Positions 17,590-25,739 of a stretch of 64,000 nt of DNA are shown piece after piece. The stretch comes from Roseovarius autotrophicus. Its GTDB lineage: Bacteria; Pseudomonadota; Alphaproteobacteria; Rhodobacterales; Rhodobacteraceae. The stretch is taken from assembly GCF_018069895.1 (NCBI RefSeq), contig NZ_JAGQDH010000002.1, positions 1-64,000 of the forward strand, read 5' to 3'. The first letter of the stretch is position 1, and every line of letters starts with the position of its first letter. The notes under the pieces were generated by a model. It saw only the letters and a program-made list of their open reading frames with translations, was not told where the DNA came from and ran no database searches. Both the position numbers and the translations under genes were made by a program.

Positions 17590-18462
17590 ATGACCACATG
17601 GACCGCGCTGACCACACTGGCCGACAAGGACCGCGCCGAGGCGCTGGCCGAGGCGCTGGAGACTTTCGAGCCAGAGCCCACGGGTGTCGGCGTGCTGGAG
17701 CGTGAGGACGGCTCGGGCCTGTGGGAGGTCGGCGCCTATTTCGAGGCGGCGCCGGACGCGGTTGCGCTCGACCTTCTGTCAGCGGCGCATGATGGGCGTC
17801 CCTTCCTTGTTTCGGAACTGCCCGAGGTGGATTGGGTCGCCAAGGTGCGTCGCGATCTCGCGCCGGTCGTGGCGGGGCGGTTCTTCGTCTATGGCAGCCA
17901 TGATGCCGACCGCGTGCCCGAAGGGGTCGAGCCGCTTCTGATCGAGGCGTCGATGGCCTTTGGCACCGGGCATCACGGCACCACGTTGGGCTGTCTGCGC
18001 GCGCTCGACCAGCTGGCGTCGGCGGGGTTCACGGGGCGTTCGGTGCTTGATCTGGGGTGCGGCACCGCCGTTCTGGCGATGGCGGCGGCGCGGATCTGGC
18101 CGGGCGTGATGCTCGCCTCGGACATCGACGCGGTGGCGGTCGAGGTGGCCGAGGCGAATGTGGCCGCGAATGGTCTTACGGGCCGCGTGCGCTGCATCGA
18201 GGCCGAGGGGCTTGAACATCCCGACCTGCGCGCCGCGGCCCCATATGACCTCATCTTCGCCAATATCCTCAAGGGCCCGCTTCTGGCGCTGGCGCCGGGC
18301 ATCACCGACAGCCTGATGCCGGGCGGCAAGGTGATTCTCTCGGGTCTTCTGAATGAACAGGCGGACGAGGTGATCAAGGTTTATTCCGGACTTGGAAACA
18401 GTCTTGAGAATCATTCCGAAATTGGTGACTGGTCTACGCTTATCCTTGCTAAAGCTTACTGA
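17590..18462 (+). CDS. prmA: Ribosomal protein L11 methyltransferase-like protein PrmA
   Basis: 290 aa. The N-terminal part corresponds to the L11-recognition domain. The C-terminal class I methyltransferase has motif I LDLGCGTAVLA (about 152-162), SDIDAVAVE, and FANILKGPL in the catalytic-loop position. EASMAFGTGHHGTT before motif I is a PrmA hallmark. It methylates ribosomal protein L11. AAGGAGGGC precedes the ATG. The last 35 residues are less conserved-looking and more polar. Confidence 0.93.
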   Translation: MTTWTALTTLADKDRAEALAEALETFEPEPTGVGVLEREDGSGLWEVGAYFEAAPDAVALDLLSAAHDGRPFLVSELPEVDWVAKVRRDLAPVVAGRFFVYGSHDADRVPEGVEPLLIEASMAFGTGHHGTTLGCLRALDQLASAGFTGRSVLDLGCGTAVLAMAAARIWPGVMLASDIDAVAVEVAEANVAANGLTGRVRCIEAEGLEHPDLRAAAPYDLIFANILKGPLLALAPGITDSLMPGGKVILSGLLNEQADEVIKVYSGLGNSLENHSEIGDWSTLILAKAY

Positions 18463-18568
18463 AAATACGACATAAATTGGCCCGATGGGGTGGATTCGCC
18501 TTTTTGTTGCCACATTTCGACCCTACCACAGTCGCATAGCGGTGGGGGCCGCTTTCAGGAATGTTGCC

Positions 18569-18913
18569 ATGGCTGACATACACCAGGGTTTCACGAAAAG
18601 GCTTCGCCAGATCGACCTCAAGCGTTCCCGCCTCGAACGTGGTTATGTTGGCAAGGTGCGCGATGACGGGCTGATCGAATTCAGGCCCAGACGCCGCCTG
18701 CCCTCGGTCCCGTTGCGCGGGCTGATCTACCTCATTTTCGGGTTTGCCTTTTTCAAGGCGGTCGTGCTGGCCCATCTGGGTGTGGTCACCTATCAGGAGC
18801 GGCACGCCTTGCTTGCGCAGGGGAACCCGCTGGAACAGGCGGGGGCCTTTGTCATGCAGCCTGACCCACTGACAGGGTTCCTGGCGTCCCAGATCGGGCG
18901 CGCCCTTCGCTGA
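18569..18913 (+). CDS. Conserved hypothetical single-span membrane protein
   Basis: 114 aa. The N-terminal half is strongly basic (KRLRQIDLKRSRLERG and RPRRRLPS), then one hydrophobic segment (GLIYLIFGFAFFKAVVLAHLGVV, about 52-74, given in two overlapping parts by position) leads to a soluble tail. The start at 18569 has AGGA eight bases upstream. I do not recognise the family. Position between prmA and a strong terminator suggests its own small unit or a readthrough tail of the prmA operon. Confidence 0.65.
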   Translation: MADIHQGFTKRLRQIDLKRSRLERGYVGKVRDDGLIEFRPRRRLPSVPLRGLIYLIFGFAFFKAVVLAHLGVVTYQERHALLAQGNPLEQAGAFVMQPDPLTGFLASQIGRALR

Positions 18914-18945
18914 GCCCTGTCGAGGACAGCAACCGGGTGCAAGAA

Positions 18946-18979
18946 AAAGCCCTGCCCGGCATCGGCCGGGCAGGGCTTT
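18946..18979. terminator. Bidirectional terminator hairpin
   Basis: A perfect 15-bp stem (18946-18960 with 18965-18979; AAAGCCCTGCCCGGC and its complement) closes an ATCG loop. A-run on the left and T-run on the right suit both the plus-strand gene ending at 18913 and the minus-strand DUF1127 gene ending at 19004. Confidence 0.85.
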
Positions 18980-19003
18980 CGCGTGGCGTGGAGCGGCGCG
19001 GCG

Positions 19004-19201
19004 TCAGAATCGGCGCACGATCACGTCGATGTCACCCCGGCACAGGCCGATATCGTCAAGTTCGCGGTCGCTGAGCCGCGACAGGGCCTTGCGGGTGGCG
19101 CGGCGGTCACTCCACGAAAGCAGCGTGCCAAGTAGGCGGGCGAAAAAACCGGGGGTCGCACGGCTGTGTGCGTGAGCGCGGGTGGTGTCAAGCAGGGCCA
19201 T
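19004..19201 (-). CDS. DUF1127 small protein
   Basis: A 65-aa Arg-rich protein. The C-terminal half is the DUF1127 (YjiS-like) motif, with 'ALSRLSDRELDDIGLCRGDI' spanning about residues 39-58. Related small proteins in Rhodobacter and Agrobacterium affect RNA turnover and phosphate or stress responses. AAGGA precedes the ATG. A longer reading frame upstream runs antisense over ruvC and is not used. Confidence 0.85.
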   Translation of the reverse strand: MALLDTTRAHAHSRATPGFFARLLGTLLSWSDRRATRKALSRLSDRELDDIGLCRGDIDVIVRRF

Positions 19202-19402
19202 GGGTCTGTTCCTTGGAATGGGGCGAACGGAGAGTTCCGTTTCTGTGGTGCAGCTAATGTCGGAACGAGCGTTCCGCAAGCAGGGGTTACTGCATAGTCC
19301 ATATGCGTTTTCCGCAAGGCTGTGACCGTGGCGGTCGCGCATTCCGCTTGGCGTTTGTTCCTGTTTCGTGCTAACTGGGGCAAACAGCACGGGCAGGGCA
19401 GA

Positions 19403-19888
19403 ATGAGGGTATTGGGCATTGACCCCGGATTGCGCAATCTCGGCTGGGGCGTGATCGAGGTGACGGGCAGCCGCCTGAGCCATATCGCCAACGGGGTGTG
19501 CCACTCCACAGGCGAGGATCTGGGCGCGCGGCTCTTGTCGCTTTACGAGCAACTCACCGATGTCGTGCATCGCTTTGACCCGCAGGCGGCGGCGATCGAG
19601 CAGACATTCGTCAACAAGGACGGGGCGGGTACGCTCAAGCTGGGGCAGGCGCGGGGCGTGGCCCTTCTTGTGCCCGCACAATACGGGCTGACGGTGGGGG
19701 AATATTCACCCAACCGGGTGAAAAAGACGGTGGTGGGCGTGGGCCATGCCGCCAAGGAACAGGTGGCGCATATGGTGCGCGTACAGCTTCCCGGCGTGGT
19801 GCTGGCGGGGCCGGATGCGGCGGATGCGCTGGCGGTGGCGATCTGTCATGCCCATTATGGGCGAAGCCTTGGGCGGGCGGTGGCATGA
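19403..19888 (+). CDS. ruvC: Holliday junction resolvase RuvC
   Basis: A 161-aa RNase H-fold endonuclease. It has catalytic acidic residues in GIDPGLRN (Asp near residue 6), AIEQTFVN (Glu near 66) and [13 protein letters not shown] (two Asp near 140). It cuts Holliday junctions delivered by RuvAB. The start at 19403 was chosen for the canonical [10 protein letters not shown]-terminus. The stop overlaps ruvA by four bases. Confidence 0.96.
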   Translation: MRVLGIDPGLRNLGWGVIEVTGSRLSHIANGVCHSTGEDLGARLLSLYEQLTDVVHRFDPQAAAIEQTFVNKDGAGTLKLGQARGVALLVPAQYGLTVGEYSPNRVKKTVVGVGHAAKEQVAHMVRVQLPGVVLAGPDAADALAVAICHAHYGRSLGRAVA

Positions 19889-20550
19889 TCGGGCGCATCG
19901 CCGGGCGGATCGACTGGCGCGGGCCGGATCATGTGCTGATCGACGTGCGTGGCGTGGGTTATATCGTGCATTGCTCGGAGCGCACGCTGGCAGCGTTGCC
20001 GGGTGTGGGCGGCATGGCGGCGCTCTATACCGATCTGCTGGTGCGCGAGGACCTGTTGCAGCTTTTCGGCTTTCCCACGCTGGTGGAGAAGGAATGGCAT
20101 CGCCTGCTGATGAGTGTGCAGGGGGTGGGTGCCAAGGCGTCGCTCGCCATTCTGGGGGCGCTGGGCCCCGAGGGGGTAAGCCGCGCGATCACGCTGGGGG
20201 ACTGGCATTCGATCACAGCGGCCAAGGGCGTGGGCGCCAAGACCGCGCAGCGGGTGGTGAACGAGCTGAAGGACAAGGCGCCCTCGGTGATGGCGATGGG
20301 AACGATGCAGGCCGCCGCCCCGCCCGAGGCGGGCGCGGAAGATGTGGTGATCGAGACCGCCGCCGCGTCCGCCCTCGTGGTCCGGCCAAGCCCCGGCGTG
20401 CAGGCCGAGGCGCTCTCGGCGCTCACAAATCTCGGCTACGCCCCCGGCGAGGCGGCGGCCGCGGTGGCACAGGCGGCGGGCGCGGACGGCCAGGCCGATA
20501 CGCCCGCGCTGATTCGCGCCGCGTTGCGGTTGCTGGCACCGAAAGGGTAG
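19885..20550 (+). CDS. ruvA: Holliday junction DNA helicase subunit RuvA
   Basis: 221 aa. An N-terminal OB domain ([13 protein letters not shown]) is followed by two helix-hairpin-helix motifs ([10 protein letters not shown] and [11 protein letters not shown]), a flexible Ala-rich linker and the C-terminal RuvB-contact domain ([11 protein letters not shown]). It binds the four-way junction and loads RuvB. ATGA overlap with ruvC; three bases separate it from ruvB. Confidence 0.97.
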   Translation: MIGRIAGRIDWRGPDHVLIDVRGVGYIVHCSERTLAALPGVGGMAALYTDLLVREDLLQLFGFPTLVEKEWHRLLMSVQGVGAKASLAILGALGPEGVSRAITLGDWHSITAAKGVGAKTAQRVVNELKDKAPSVMAMGTMQAAAPPEAGAEDVVIETAAASALVVRPSPGVQAEALSALTNLGYAPGEAAAAVAQAAGADGQADTPALIRAALRLLAPKG

Positions 20551-20553
20551 GGG

Positions 20554-21582
20554 ATGACCGATCCCGATCCCACCCTGCGGCCCGCGCCCCTGCCCGAGGA
20601 CCTTGACCGCAGCCTGCGGCCACAGGCGCTGTCGGAGTTCATCGGTCAGCGCGAGGCGCGGGCCAACCTGTCGGTGTTCATCCAGTCCGCCCGGCAACGC
20701 GGCGAGGCGATGGATCATACGCTGTTTCACGGCCCCCCCGGTCTTGGCAAGACGACGCTGGCGCAGATCATGGCGCGCGAATTGGGGGTGGGGTTTCGGA
20801 TGACCTCGGGGCCGGTTCTGGCCAAGGCCGGGGATCTTGCGGCAATCCTCACCAATCTGGAGCGCAACGATGTGCTCTTCATCGACGAGATCCACCGCCT
20901 CAACCCGGCGGTGGAAGAGGTGCTTTATCCGGCGATGGAGGATTTCGAGCTGGATCTGGTGATCGGATCGGGGCCTGCCGCGCGCACGGTGCGGATCGAG
21001 TTGCAGCCCTTCACGCTGGTGGGCGCGACGACGCGGCTTGGCCTTTTGACCACGCCCTTGCGCGACCGGTTCGGCATTCCTACCCGCCTGCAATTCTACG
21101 AGATCGACGAGTTGCACGAGATCGTCACCCGCAACGCGCGGCTGCTGAATATCCCGACCGAGGACGATGGCGCGCGCGAGATCGCCCGGCGTGCGCGCGG
21201 CACACCGCGCATTGCCGGGCGGCTGCTCAGGCGGGTGGTGGATTTCGCGGTGGTCGAAGGCGGCGGGCGGATCAGCCGCGCGCTGGCCGATGCCTCGCTC
21301 ACCCGGCTGGGGGTGGATCATCTGGGGCTTGACGGGGCCGACCGGCGCTATCTGCGGCTCATTGCCGAGGCCTATGGCGGCGGGCCAGTGGGGATCGAGA
21401 CGCTGTCGGCGGCCCTATCCGAGAGCCGCGATGCGCTGGAAGAAGTGATCGAGCCGTTTTTATTGCAACAGGGCCTCATCCAACGCACGCCGCGTGGGCG
21501 GATGCTGGCGCAGGCGGCGTGGCGGCATCTGGGGCTGGAGGCACCGGGGCAGGCGGGAACGGGCGATCTGTTCGAGGGATGA
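20554..21582 (+). CDS. ruvB: Holliday junction branch migration ATPase RuvB
   Basis: 342 aa. It has RuvB's [11 protein letters not shown] opening, Walker [11 protein letters not shown] (about 60-69), Walker [10 protein letters not shown], sensor I VGATTRLG, the arginine finger region LRDRFG, and a C-terminal winged helix ending with [14 protein letters not shown] hexameric ring motor for branch migration. Last gene of ruvC-A-B. Confidence 0.98.
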   Translation: MTDPDPTLRPAPLPEDLDRSLRPQALSEFIGQREARANLSVFIQSARQRGEAMDHTLFHGPPGLGKTTLAQIMARELGVGFRMTSGPVLAKAGDLAAILTNLERNDVLFIDEIHRLNPAVEEVLYPAMEDFELDLVIGSGPAARTVRIELQPFTLVGATTRLGLLTTPLRDRFGIPTRLQFYEIDELHEIVTRNARLLNIPTEDDGAREIARRARGTPRIAGRLLRRVVDFAVVEGGGRISRALADASLTRLGVDHLGLDGADRRYLRLIAEAYGGGPVGIETLSAALSESRDALEEVIEPFLLQQGLIQRTPRGRMLAQAAWRHLGLEAPGQAGTGDLFEG

Positions 21583-21602
21583 GGCGCGCGTGGCGGGGCT
21601 GA

Positions 21603-21640
21603 ATTTGAGTATTTCAGGAACGATGAAGCGGGGATTTGCA
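21603..21640. repeat. Rhodobacteraceae-type AT-rich intergenic motif
   Basis: After ruvB the sequence TTTGAGTATTTCAGGAACGATGAAGC resembles (by eye) the GGATATTT...CCAGAAGAAA element at 28577-28600. Such short motifs after stop codons are common in this family; the function is unknown to me. Confidence 0.4.
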
Positions 21641-21688
21641 GGCGTGGGCGTGGCCTGATAGAGCGGCGCGACTTCAGGAGACTTGCCC

Positions 21689-22327
21689 ATGACCGACACC
21701 CTGACCGCCGACGAGATCGCGGCGCTGTTCACCCGCGCGGATGGCGAGTTTCTTTTTGCCCGCTGGGGGCGGCCCATCGTGCCGGTGGTGTTTGGCACGG
21801 ATGACGCGACGCTGGGAGTCATAAAGGGCGCGGTCGAGGCGGTGGTGGCGCTCTCGGGGCATCGGATGGCCGAGACCGACCCGGAACTGGGCGCGAACCT
21901 GATGCTGTTCTTCCTTCGCGACTGGGAGGAGGTGCGCGCCGTGCCGGGGCTGGAGCGGCTGATGCCGGACCTGCATCCGCTGGTAGACCGGCTTATAGCG
22001 GGCGGGGCCAATCAATACCGTATTTTCCGGTTCGATGCGGGCAGCGCGATCTGCGCAGCCTTTGTGTTTCTGCGGATGGACGAAGAGTTGTCCGCCGTGC
22101 CCGCCGAGGATCTGGCGCTGAGCCAGATCGTACAGACGATCCTGCTGTGGTCCGATCGCGCCTTTGCCGAGCGCTCACCACTGGGGCGCACGCCTATGGG
22201 CCATGTGGTGTTGCGTCCCGATCTGGGCGCGCTTATCCGGGCGGGCTATGATCCGGTCCTGCCCGTGATGAGCCGCGAGCCTGCCCATGCGCTGCGGCTG
22301 GCGGCGCGGCTTCAGAGCCCCTCGTAG
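21689..22327 (+). CDS. Conserved hypothetical protein
   Basis: A 212-aa acidic soluble protein with no signal peptide or membrane segment. The N-terminal region [14 protein letters not shown] and the central [17 protein letters not shown] look structured, and it ends with a basic helix. I do not recognise the family. The start at 21689 has AGGAG eight bases upstream. It is convergent with apt and the two coding ends overlap by 16 bases. Confidence 0.75.
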   Translation: MTDTLTADEIAALFTRADGEFLFARWGRPIVPVVFGTDDATLGVIKGAVEAVVALSGHRMAETDPELGANLMLFFLRDWEEVRAVPGLERLMPDLHPLVDRLIAGGANQYRIFRFDAGSAICAAFVFLRMDEELSAVPAEDLALSQIVQTILLWSDRAFAERSPLGRTPMGHVVLRPDLGALIRAGYDPVLPVMSREPAHALRLAARLQSPS

Positions 22328-22851
22328 GCGCAGAGCGTGTGCACCTCCATGCCCATGTCGGCAAGCCGTTTATGCCCGCCAAGACCGGGCAGGGCGACGA
22401 TAAAGGCGCAGCCCACGATCGCGCCTCCCAACCGCTCGATGAGCCTGATGCCCGCCGCCGCCGTGCCGCCGGTCGCCAGAAGGTCATCGACCAGAAGCAC
22501 CCGCTCGCCGGGCTGGATGGCGTCATCGTGGATCTCCACCACCGCCTCGCCATATTCGAGCTGGTATTCCTCGGAGATCACCGCGCCGGGCAGCTTGCCC
22601 TTCTTGCGGATGGGAACAAACCCCACCGAGAGCTGATGCGCGATGGCGCCGCCAAGGATGAAGCCGCGCGCCTCCAGCCCCGCCACCTTGTCGATGGGCT
22701 GTCCCGCATAGGGGTGCAGCATCTGGTCGATGGCGATACGAAAGCCGCGCGGATCGGCGAAAAGCGTGGTCACGTCGCGGAACAGGATCCCCTCGTGCGG
22801 GAAATCGACGATGGTGCGGATATAGTCCTGAACGGTCTTGTGCGCGGGCAT
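22312..22851 (-). CDS. apt: Adenine phosphoribosyltransferase
   Basis: A 179-aa type I phosphoribosyltransferase. It has the PRPP-binding motif [14 protein letters not shown] (about 120-133) and APT-specific segments [14 protein letters not shown] and [11 protein letters not shown]. It salvages adenine to AMP. The start at 22851 (MPAHKTV) gives the usual length; the longer frame adds an Arg/Pro-rich tail with no support. Confidence 0.96.
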   Translation of the reverse strand: MPAHKTVQDYIRTIVDFPHEGILFRDVTTLFADPRGFRIAIDQMLHPYAGQPIDKVAGLEARGFILGGAIAHQLSVGFVPIRKKGKLPGAVISEEYQLEYGEAVVEIHDDAIQPGERVLLVDDLLATGGTAAAGIRLIERLGGAIVGCAFIVALPGLGGHKRLADMGMEVHTLCAYEGL

Positions 22852-22913
22852 GGGTGGTCTCCGGCTCGGTTGCGCGCTGCTTCTGCCGCAGGGGCGCGGC
22901 GCGCGCAAGGGTG

Positions 22914-23294
22914 TCAGAGCGCGCCGCGATATTCGGCGATGGCCCCGGTCAGCGCGCTCACCGCATAGAGCGTGAGGCCAAAGACCACGACGCAGAGCAG
23001 GAAGTTGAGCGCCGATTGCGCAAGGCGCGCCAGCCGTCCCTCGGGATTGCCGAGAAAGCCGATCTCGGGGCGCAACAGGAAGCGCGAAGCGATATAGCCG
23101 AAGAGCAGCGCCGACAGCGCCCAGTAGGTGACATGCAGGATGAGGATGTCATGCGCGCGGGCCAGATAGCTGGCGAAGCCCACCACAAGAACCCAGCGGA
23201 TCACCTGGAATATTTCGTCCGTCACCGCCTCGAAGCGGCGGCCCATGGCGTAGCGCCATGCCTGATCGGTGAGTCTGTCGGTCAGCCGGGACAT
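22914..23294 (-). CDS. Hypothetical inner-membrane protein
   Basis: A 126-aa protein with about three hydrophobic segments (around residues 31-50, 56-75 and 95-120) and a basic N-terminus. The start at 23294 (MSRLTDRL) has AAGAGAGA upstream. Family not recognised. It lies between a lipoprotein gene and apt on the same strand and may be cotranscribed with them. Confidence 0.65.
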   Translation of the reverse strand: MSRLTDRLTDQAWRYAMGRRFEAVTDEIFQVIRWVLVVGFASYLARAHDILILHVTYWALSALLFGYIASRFLLRPEIGFLGNPEGRLARLAQSALNFLLCVVVFGLTLYAVSALTGAIAEYRGAL

Positions 23295-23372
23295 TCTCTC
23301 TTGATGGGGTTCTGACCCGTGCACGTCCAGCCCTGTGACAGCTTGCGCGCGAAGAGGTGAAGGGATGTGGGC

Positions 23373-23987
23373 CTAGTTTGCCCGCGCGCGCGCCGGATCC
23401 CAGTTGGCGAGCACCTTGGAATTGTCGTCGCTGTCGTATTCGTAGAGCGTTTCCTCGGTTACCCCGAGGATCCGCGCAAAGGCGTCGGCGGTCTTGACCG
23501 GGAACCAGGAGGTGCTGACCTCACCGGGGAAAAGCTGCGCCAGAATGCGCGAGGTCGCGAGCGAACAGGCCGCATTGGGCACGGGACCCGCCGCCTTGGC
23601 GAGGGCCATGGCCCGGTCTGCCATCTCGGGCGTCACGTCGAGCCGCTGGATACGCACATGGAAGGTCTCGCGCGCGTGGTAGCGGGTATAGACATCCGCG
23701 ACATGCGGCGTGATGCCGTAGAGCACGTCATTGCGCTCGGGCAGGGTACGCAGGCTGTTGAACGAGCCTGCCGGATCGAACATCACCCGTTGCGCGCCGT
23801 TGATCATCAGCGCGCTATGCGCCCCCGACCCGGTGCGGTTGTTGATCATCGTGTAAAGCGTGAGGCGCGGCGGCCCGTCATGGCGATAGGCAGCGCGCGC
23901 CACTTCATCATCCGTCGACCAGACCGATTCGGCGGCACAGCCCGCAAGCATCAGAACGACGCCTAGCGCCAGCAAAACGGATCGCAT
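23373..23987 (-). CDS. Lipoprotein of unknown function
   Basis: 204 aa with a signal peptide ending in lipobox LAGC (Cys17 from this start), so it is predicted to be lipid-anchored. The mature part holds a His-containing segment (GAHSALMING) and NAACSLATSRIL, which together could suggest a papain-like/NlpC-type hydrolase core, but I cannot confirm this. Start at the ATG 23987; a TTG 12 bases upstream is also in frame. It lies 21 bases after the cytochrome oxidase subunit IV gene. Confidence 0.7.
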   Translation of the reverse strand: MRSVLLALGVVLMLAGCAAESVWSTDDEVARAAYRHDGPPRLTLYTMINNRTGSGAHSALMINGAQRVMFDPAGSFNSLRTLPERNDVLYGITPHVADVYTRYHARETFHVRIQRLDVTPEMADRAMALAKAAGPVPNAACSLATSRILAQLFPGEVSTSWFPVKTADAFARILGVTEETLYEYDSDDNSKVLANWDPARARAN

Positions 23988-24008
23988 GGCGGTGTCCAAA
24001 GCGGGTGC

Positions 24009-24143
24009 TCAGGCGTTGACCAGCGCCAGGAAGATCAGAAAGGCAATGATGCCGACGACTGACCACACGGTCCATTTGATGAAGCCATCAAAGGTCTTTT
24101 CCTGAACGGTAATGTCCATTTCACCATGCTTGTGCTCGGCCAT
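24009..24143 (-). CDS. aa3-type cytochrome c oxidase subunit IV
   Basis: A 44-aa reading frame below usual gene-calling size: MAEHKHGEMD start, a QEKTFDGFIKW juxtamembrane stretch, one transmembrane helix (about 24-42) and a short NA end. This is the bacterial aa3-oxidase subunit IV form of Paracoccus and Rhodobacter, which sits beside subunits I-III in the inner membrane. The His/Glu-rich soluble start and the single helix fit well. The catalytic subunit genes are not in this window. Confidence 0.88.
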   Translation of the reverse strand: MAEHKHGEMDITVQEKTFDGFIKWTVWSVVGIIAFLIFLALVNA

Positions 24144-24233
24144 GTGCTGCTGTCCTTCTGTTCGCGAGGAATGTTTCCCCGGGGTGATTACTGCATTTGG
24201 CGGGGCCTGTCACGGCCCATCCTGCCGCAGCCG

Positions 24234-24686
24234 TCAAGCACCGTTGAGATCCTGCACGAGGCGAAAGCCGATTCGTGTGGGCGGGGCCTCGTCTTGCTGT
24301 TTGGGCAGGGCGCGCAGCATCACCGAAAGCTGGCTGACATGCTGCACAAGCTGGGTGCGCACGCCCAGCTGATCCTGCCCGTAAAAGGTCAGGATGTCGG
24401 GTTCGAAATAACCCATGCCCTCGATGCGCAGTGTGCCCGCGTCCGACCCGGCAAAGCCCATGGCCACCTCATGTGCCTCGTCGAGCGTTTCCTCGAAACT
24501 GTGAATATAGAGGATCAGCCGCTCATAGGCCCATTGCGCGGGGGTTTTATCGTCCAGCGGGCTTTGTGTCAGGGATTTGGCCGCCTCCTCGATGCCGGGC
24601 TGGTGGGGCGTGGCGTGCACCTCGTGACAACGGGGCATGGCGGCGGCCTCTGCGGCCTCTGCCGATGTGTTGATCTCATGGCCCAT
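24234..24686 (-). CDS. DUF6173-like conserved protein
   Basis: A 150-aa soluble acidic protein. The core, ERLILYIHSFEETLDEAHEVA, GSDAGTLRIEGMGYFEPDI (split here), and TQLVQHVSQLSVML, matches what I recall of DUF6173 in Rhodobacteraceae. No catalytic function is known. GGGAGG precedes the ATG. It is the last gene of a unit with the MBL hydrolase and the acyl-CoA dehydrogenase. Confidence 0.65.
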   Translation of the reverse strand: MGHEINTSAEAAEAAAMPRCHEVHATPHQPGIEEAAKSLTQSPLDDKTPAQWAYERLILYIHSFEETLDEAHEVAMGFAGSDAGTLRIEGMGYFEPDILTFYGQDQLGVRTQLVQHVSQLSVMLRALPKQQDEAPPTRIGFRLVQDLNGA

Positions 24687-24701
24687 GCGCGCCTCCCTCG
24701 A

Positions 24702-25739
24702 TTACCGCATCTGCCAGAGCCACGCACCATCGGCGCGCCGCTTGCGCCTGACCTCGCCAGCGTGGAGCAGGTGGTTGAGATGCGCAACCGATTCCACCAG
24801 CGCCAGCCCGTAGGTGCCCGCGTCGATCTTGCGCCGGAACAGGAGCGCAAAGCAGTCGGCGGCTGTGTGTGGCTCGCGCAGGAAGTCCCGCAGCCGCCCG
24901 AGCGCGGCCTCGTGGTTCTCGCGCAACTGCCGCATCCGGAGCGGCAGCCCGGTGAAGGGCAGCTTGTGACCGGGTAACACCAGGTGATCCCCGCGCGCGT
25001 GGCGGGCGAGCCGGTCGCAGGCGGCGAACCAGTCGGCCAGCGGATCGGCGTCGGGCTCGGTCGGGTAGACGCCGATATTGGGGCTGATGCCGGGCAGGAT
25101 CTGATCGCCGGCGATCACCAGCGCCGCGTCGCGCGCCCAGAGTGTCAGGTGGTCTGGCGCGTGGCCGCCACCCAGCCGCACGTCCCAGTCGCGCCCGCCG
25201 GCGCGGATCACCTCGCCCTCGGTGATCCGGCGATAGCCCACGGGGATGGGCGCGCAGGTATCGGCGAAATTGTATGGCCGCTGCGCGCGCCGCGCCTCGA
25301 ATATCGCGGGGTCCATCCCGCCCGCGCGCCAGAAGTCGCACGCCTGCGGCGTCGGCGCCTCCTCCACGTCGAGGATGAGCATTCGCGCCATGAGCCAGCT
25401 TGTCCGCGTGGCCCAGAGCGTGGCACCAAAACGGTCCATCAGCCAGCCCGCCATGCCGACATGATCAGGGTGGTGGTGGGTGAGGATGACGCGGCCCACC
25501 GGCTTGCCCTGCAAGGGCCGGGCCAGAAGCCGCTCCCAGAGCGCCGCGGTGCGCTTCGAATGGATGCCCGTGTCCACGATGGTCCAGCTCTCGCCCTCGT
25601 CGAGCGCGTAGACATTGACGTGGTCGAGCACCATCGGCAGCGGCAGGCGCAACCAGAGGATGCCGGGAGCGACCTCGGTGGCCTCCCCCTCGGGCGGCGG
25701 GGCCTCCCACGGGTGATGAATGAGCGCGCTGCCGTCCAT
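24702..25739 (-). CDS. MBL-fold metallo-hydrolase
   Basis: 345 aa. The metallo-beta-lactamase motif THHHPDHVG lies near residue 92, further ligands lie at GGGHAPDH and GDQILPG, and a late His lies in PGHKLPF. The C-terminal helical extension (about 255-345) has the layout of the LACTB2-like/hydroxyacylglutathione hydrolase-like subgroup. It probably hydrolyses a thioester or lactone. Its ATG overlaps the acyl-CoA dehydrogenase stop by one base, so a role in acyl-CoA metabolism is plausible. Confidence 0.85.
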   Translation of the reverse strand: MDGSALIHHPWEAPPPEGEATEVAPGILWLRLPLPMVLDHVNVYALDEGESWTIVDTGIHSKRTAALWERLLARPLQGKPVGRVILTHHHPDHVGMAGWLMDRFGATLWATRTSWLMARMLILDVEEAPTPQACDFWRAGGMDPAIFEARRAQRPYNFADTCAPIPVGYRRITEGEVIRAGGRDWDVRLGGGHAPDHLTLWARDAALVIAGDQILPGISPNIGVYPTEPDADPLADWFAACDRLARHARGDHLVLPGHKLPFTGLPLRMRQLRENHEAALGRLRDFLREPHTAADCFALLFRRKIDAGTYGLALVESVAHLNHLLHAGEVRRKRRADGAWLWQMR

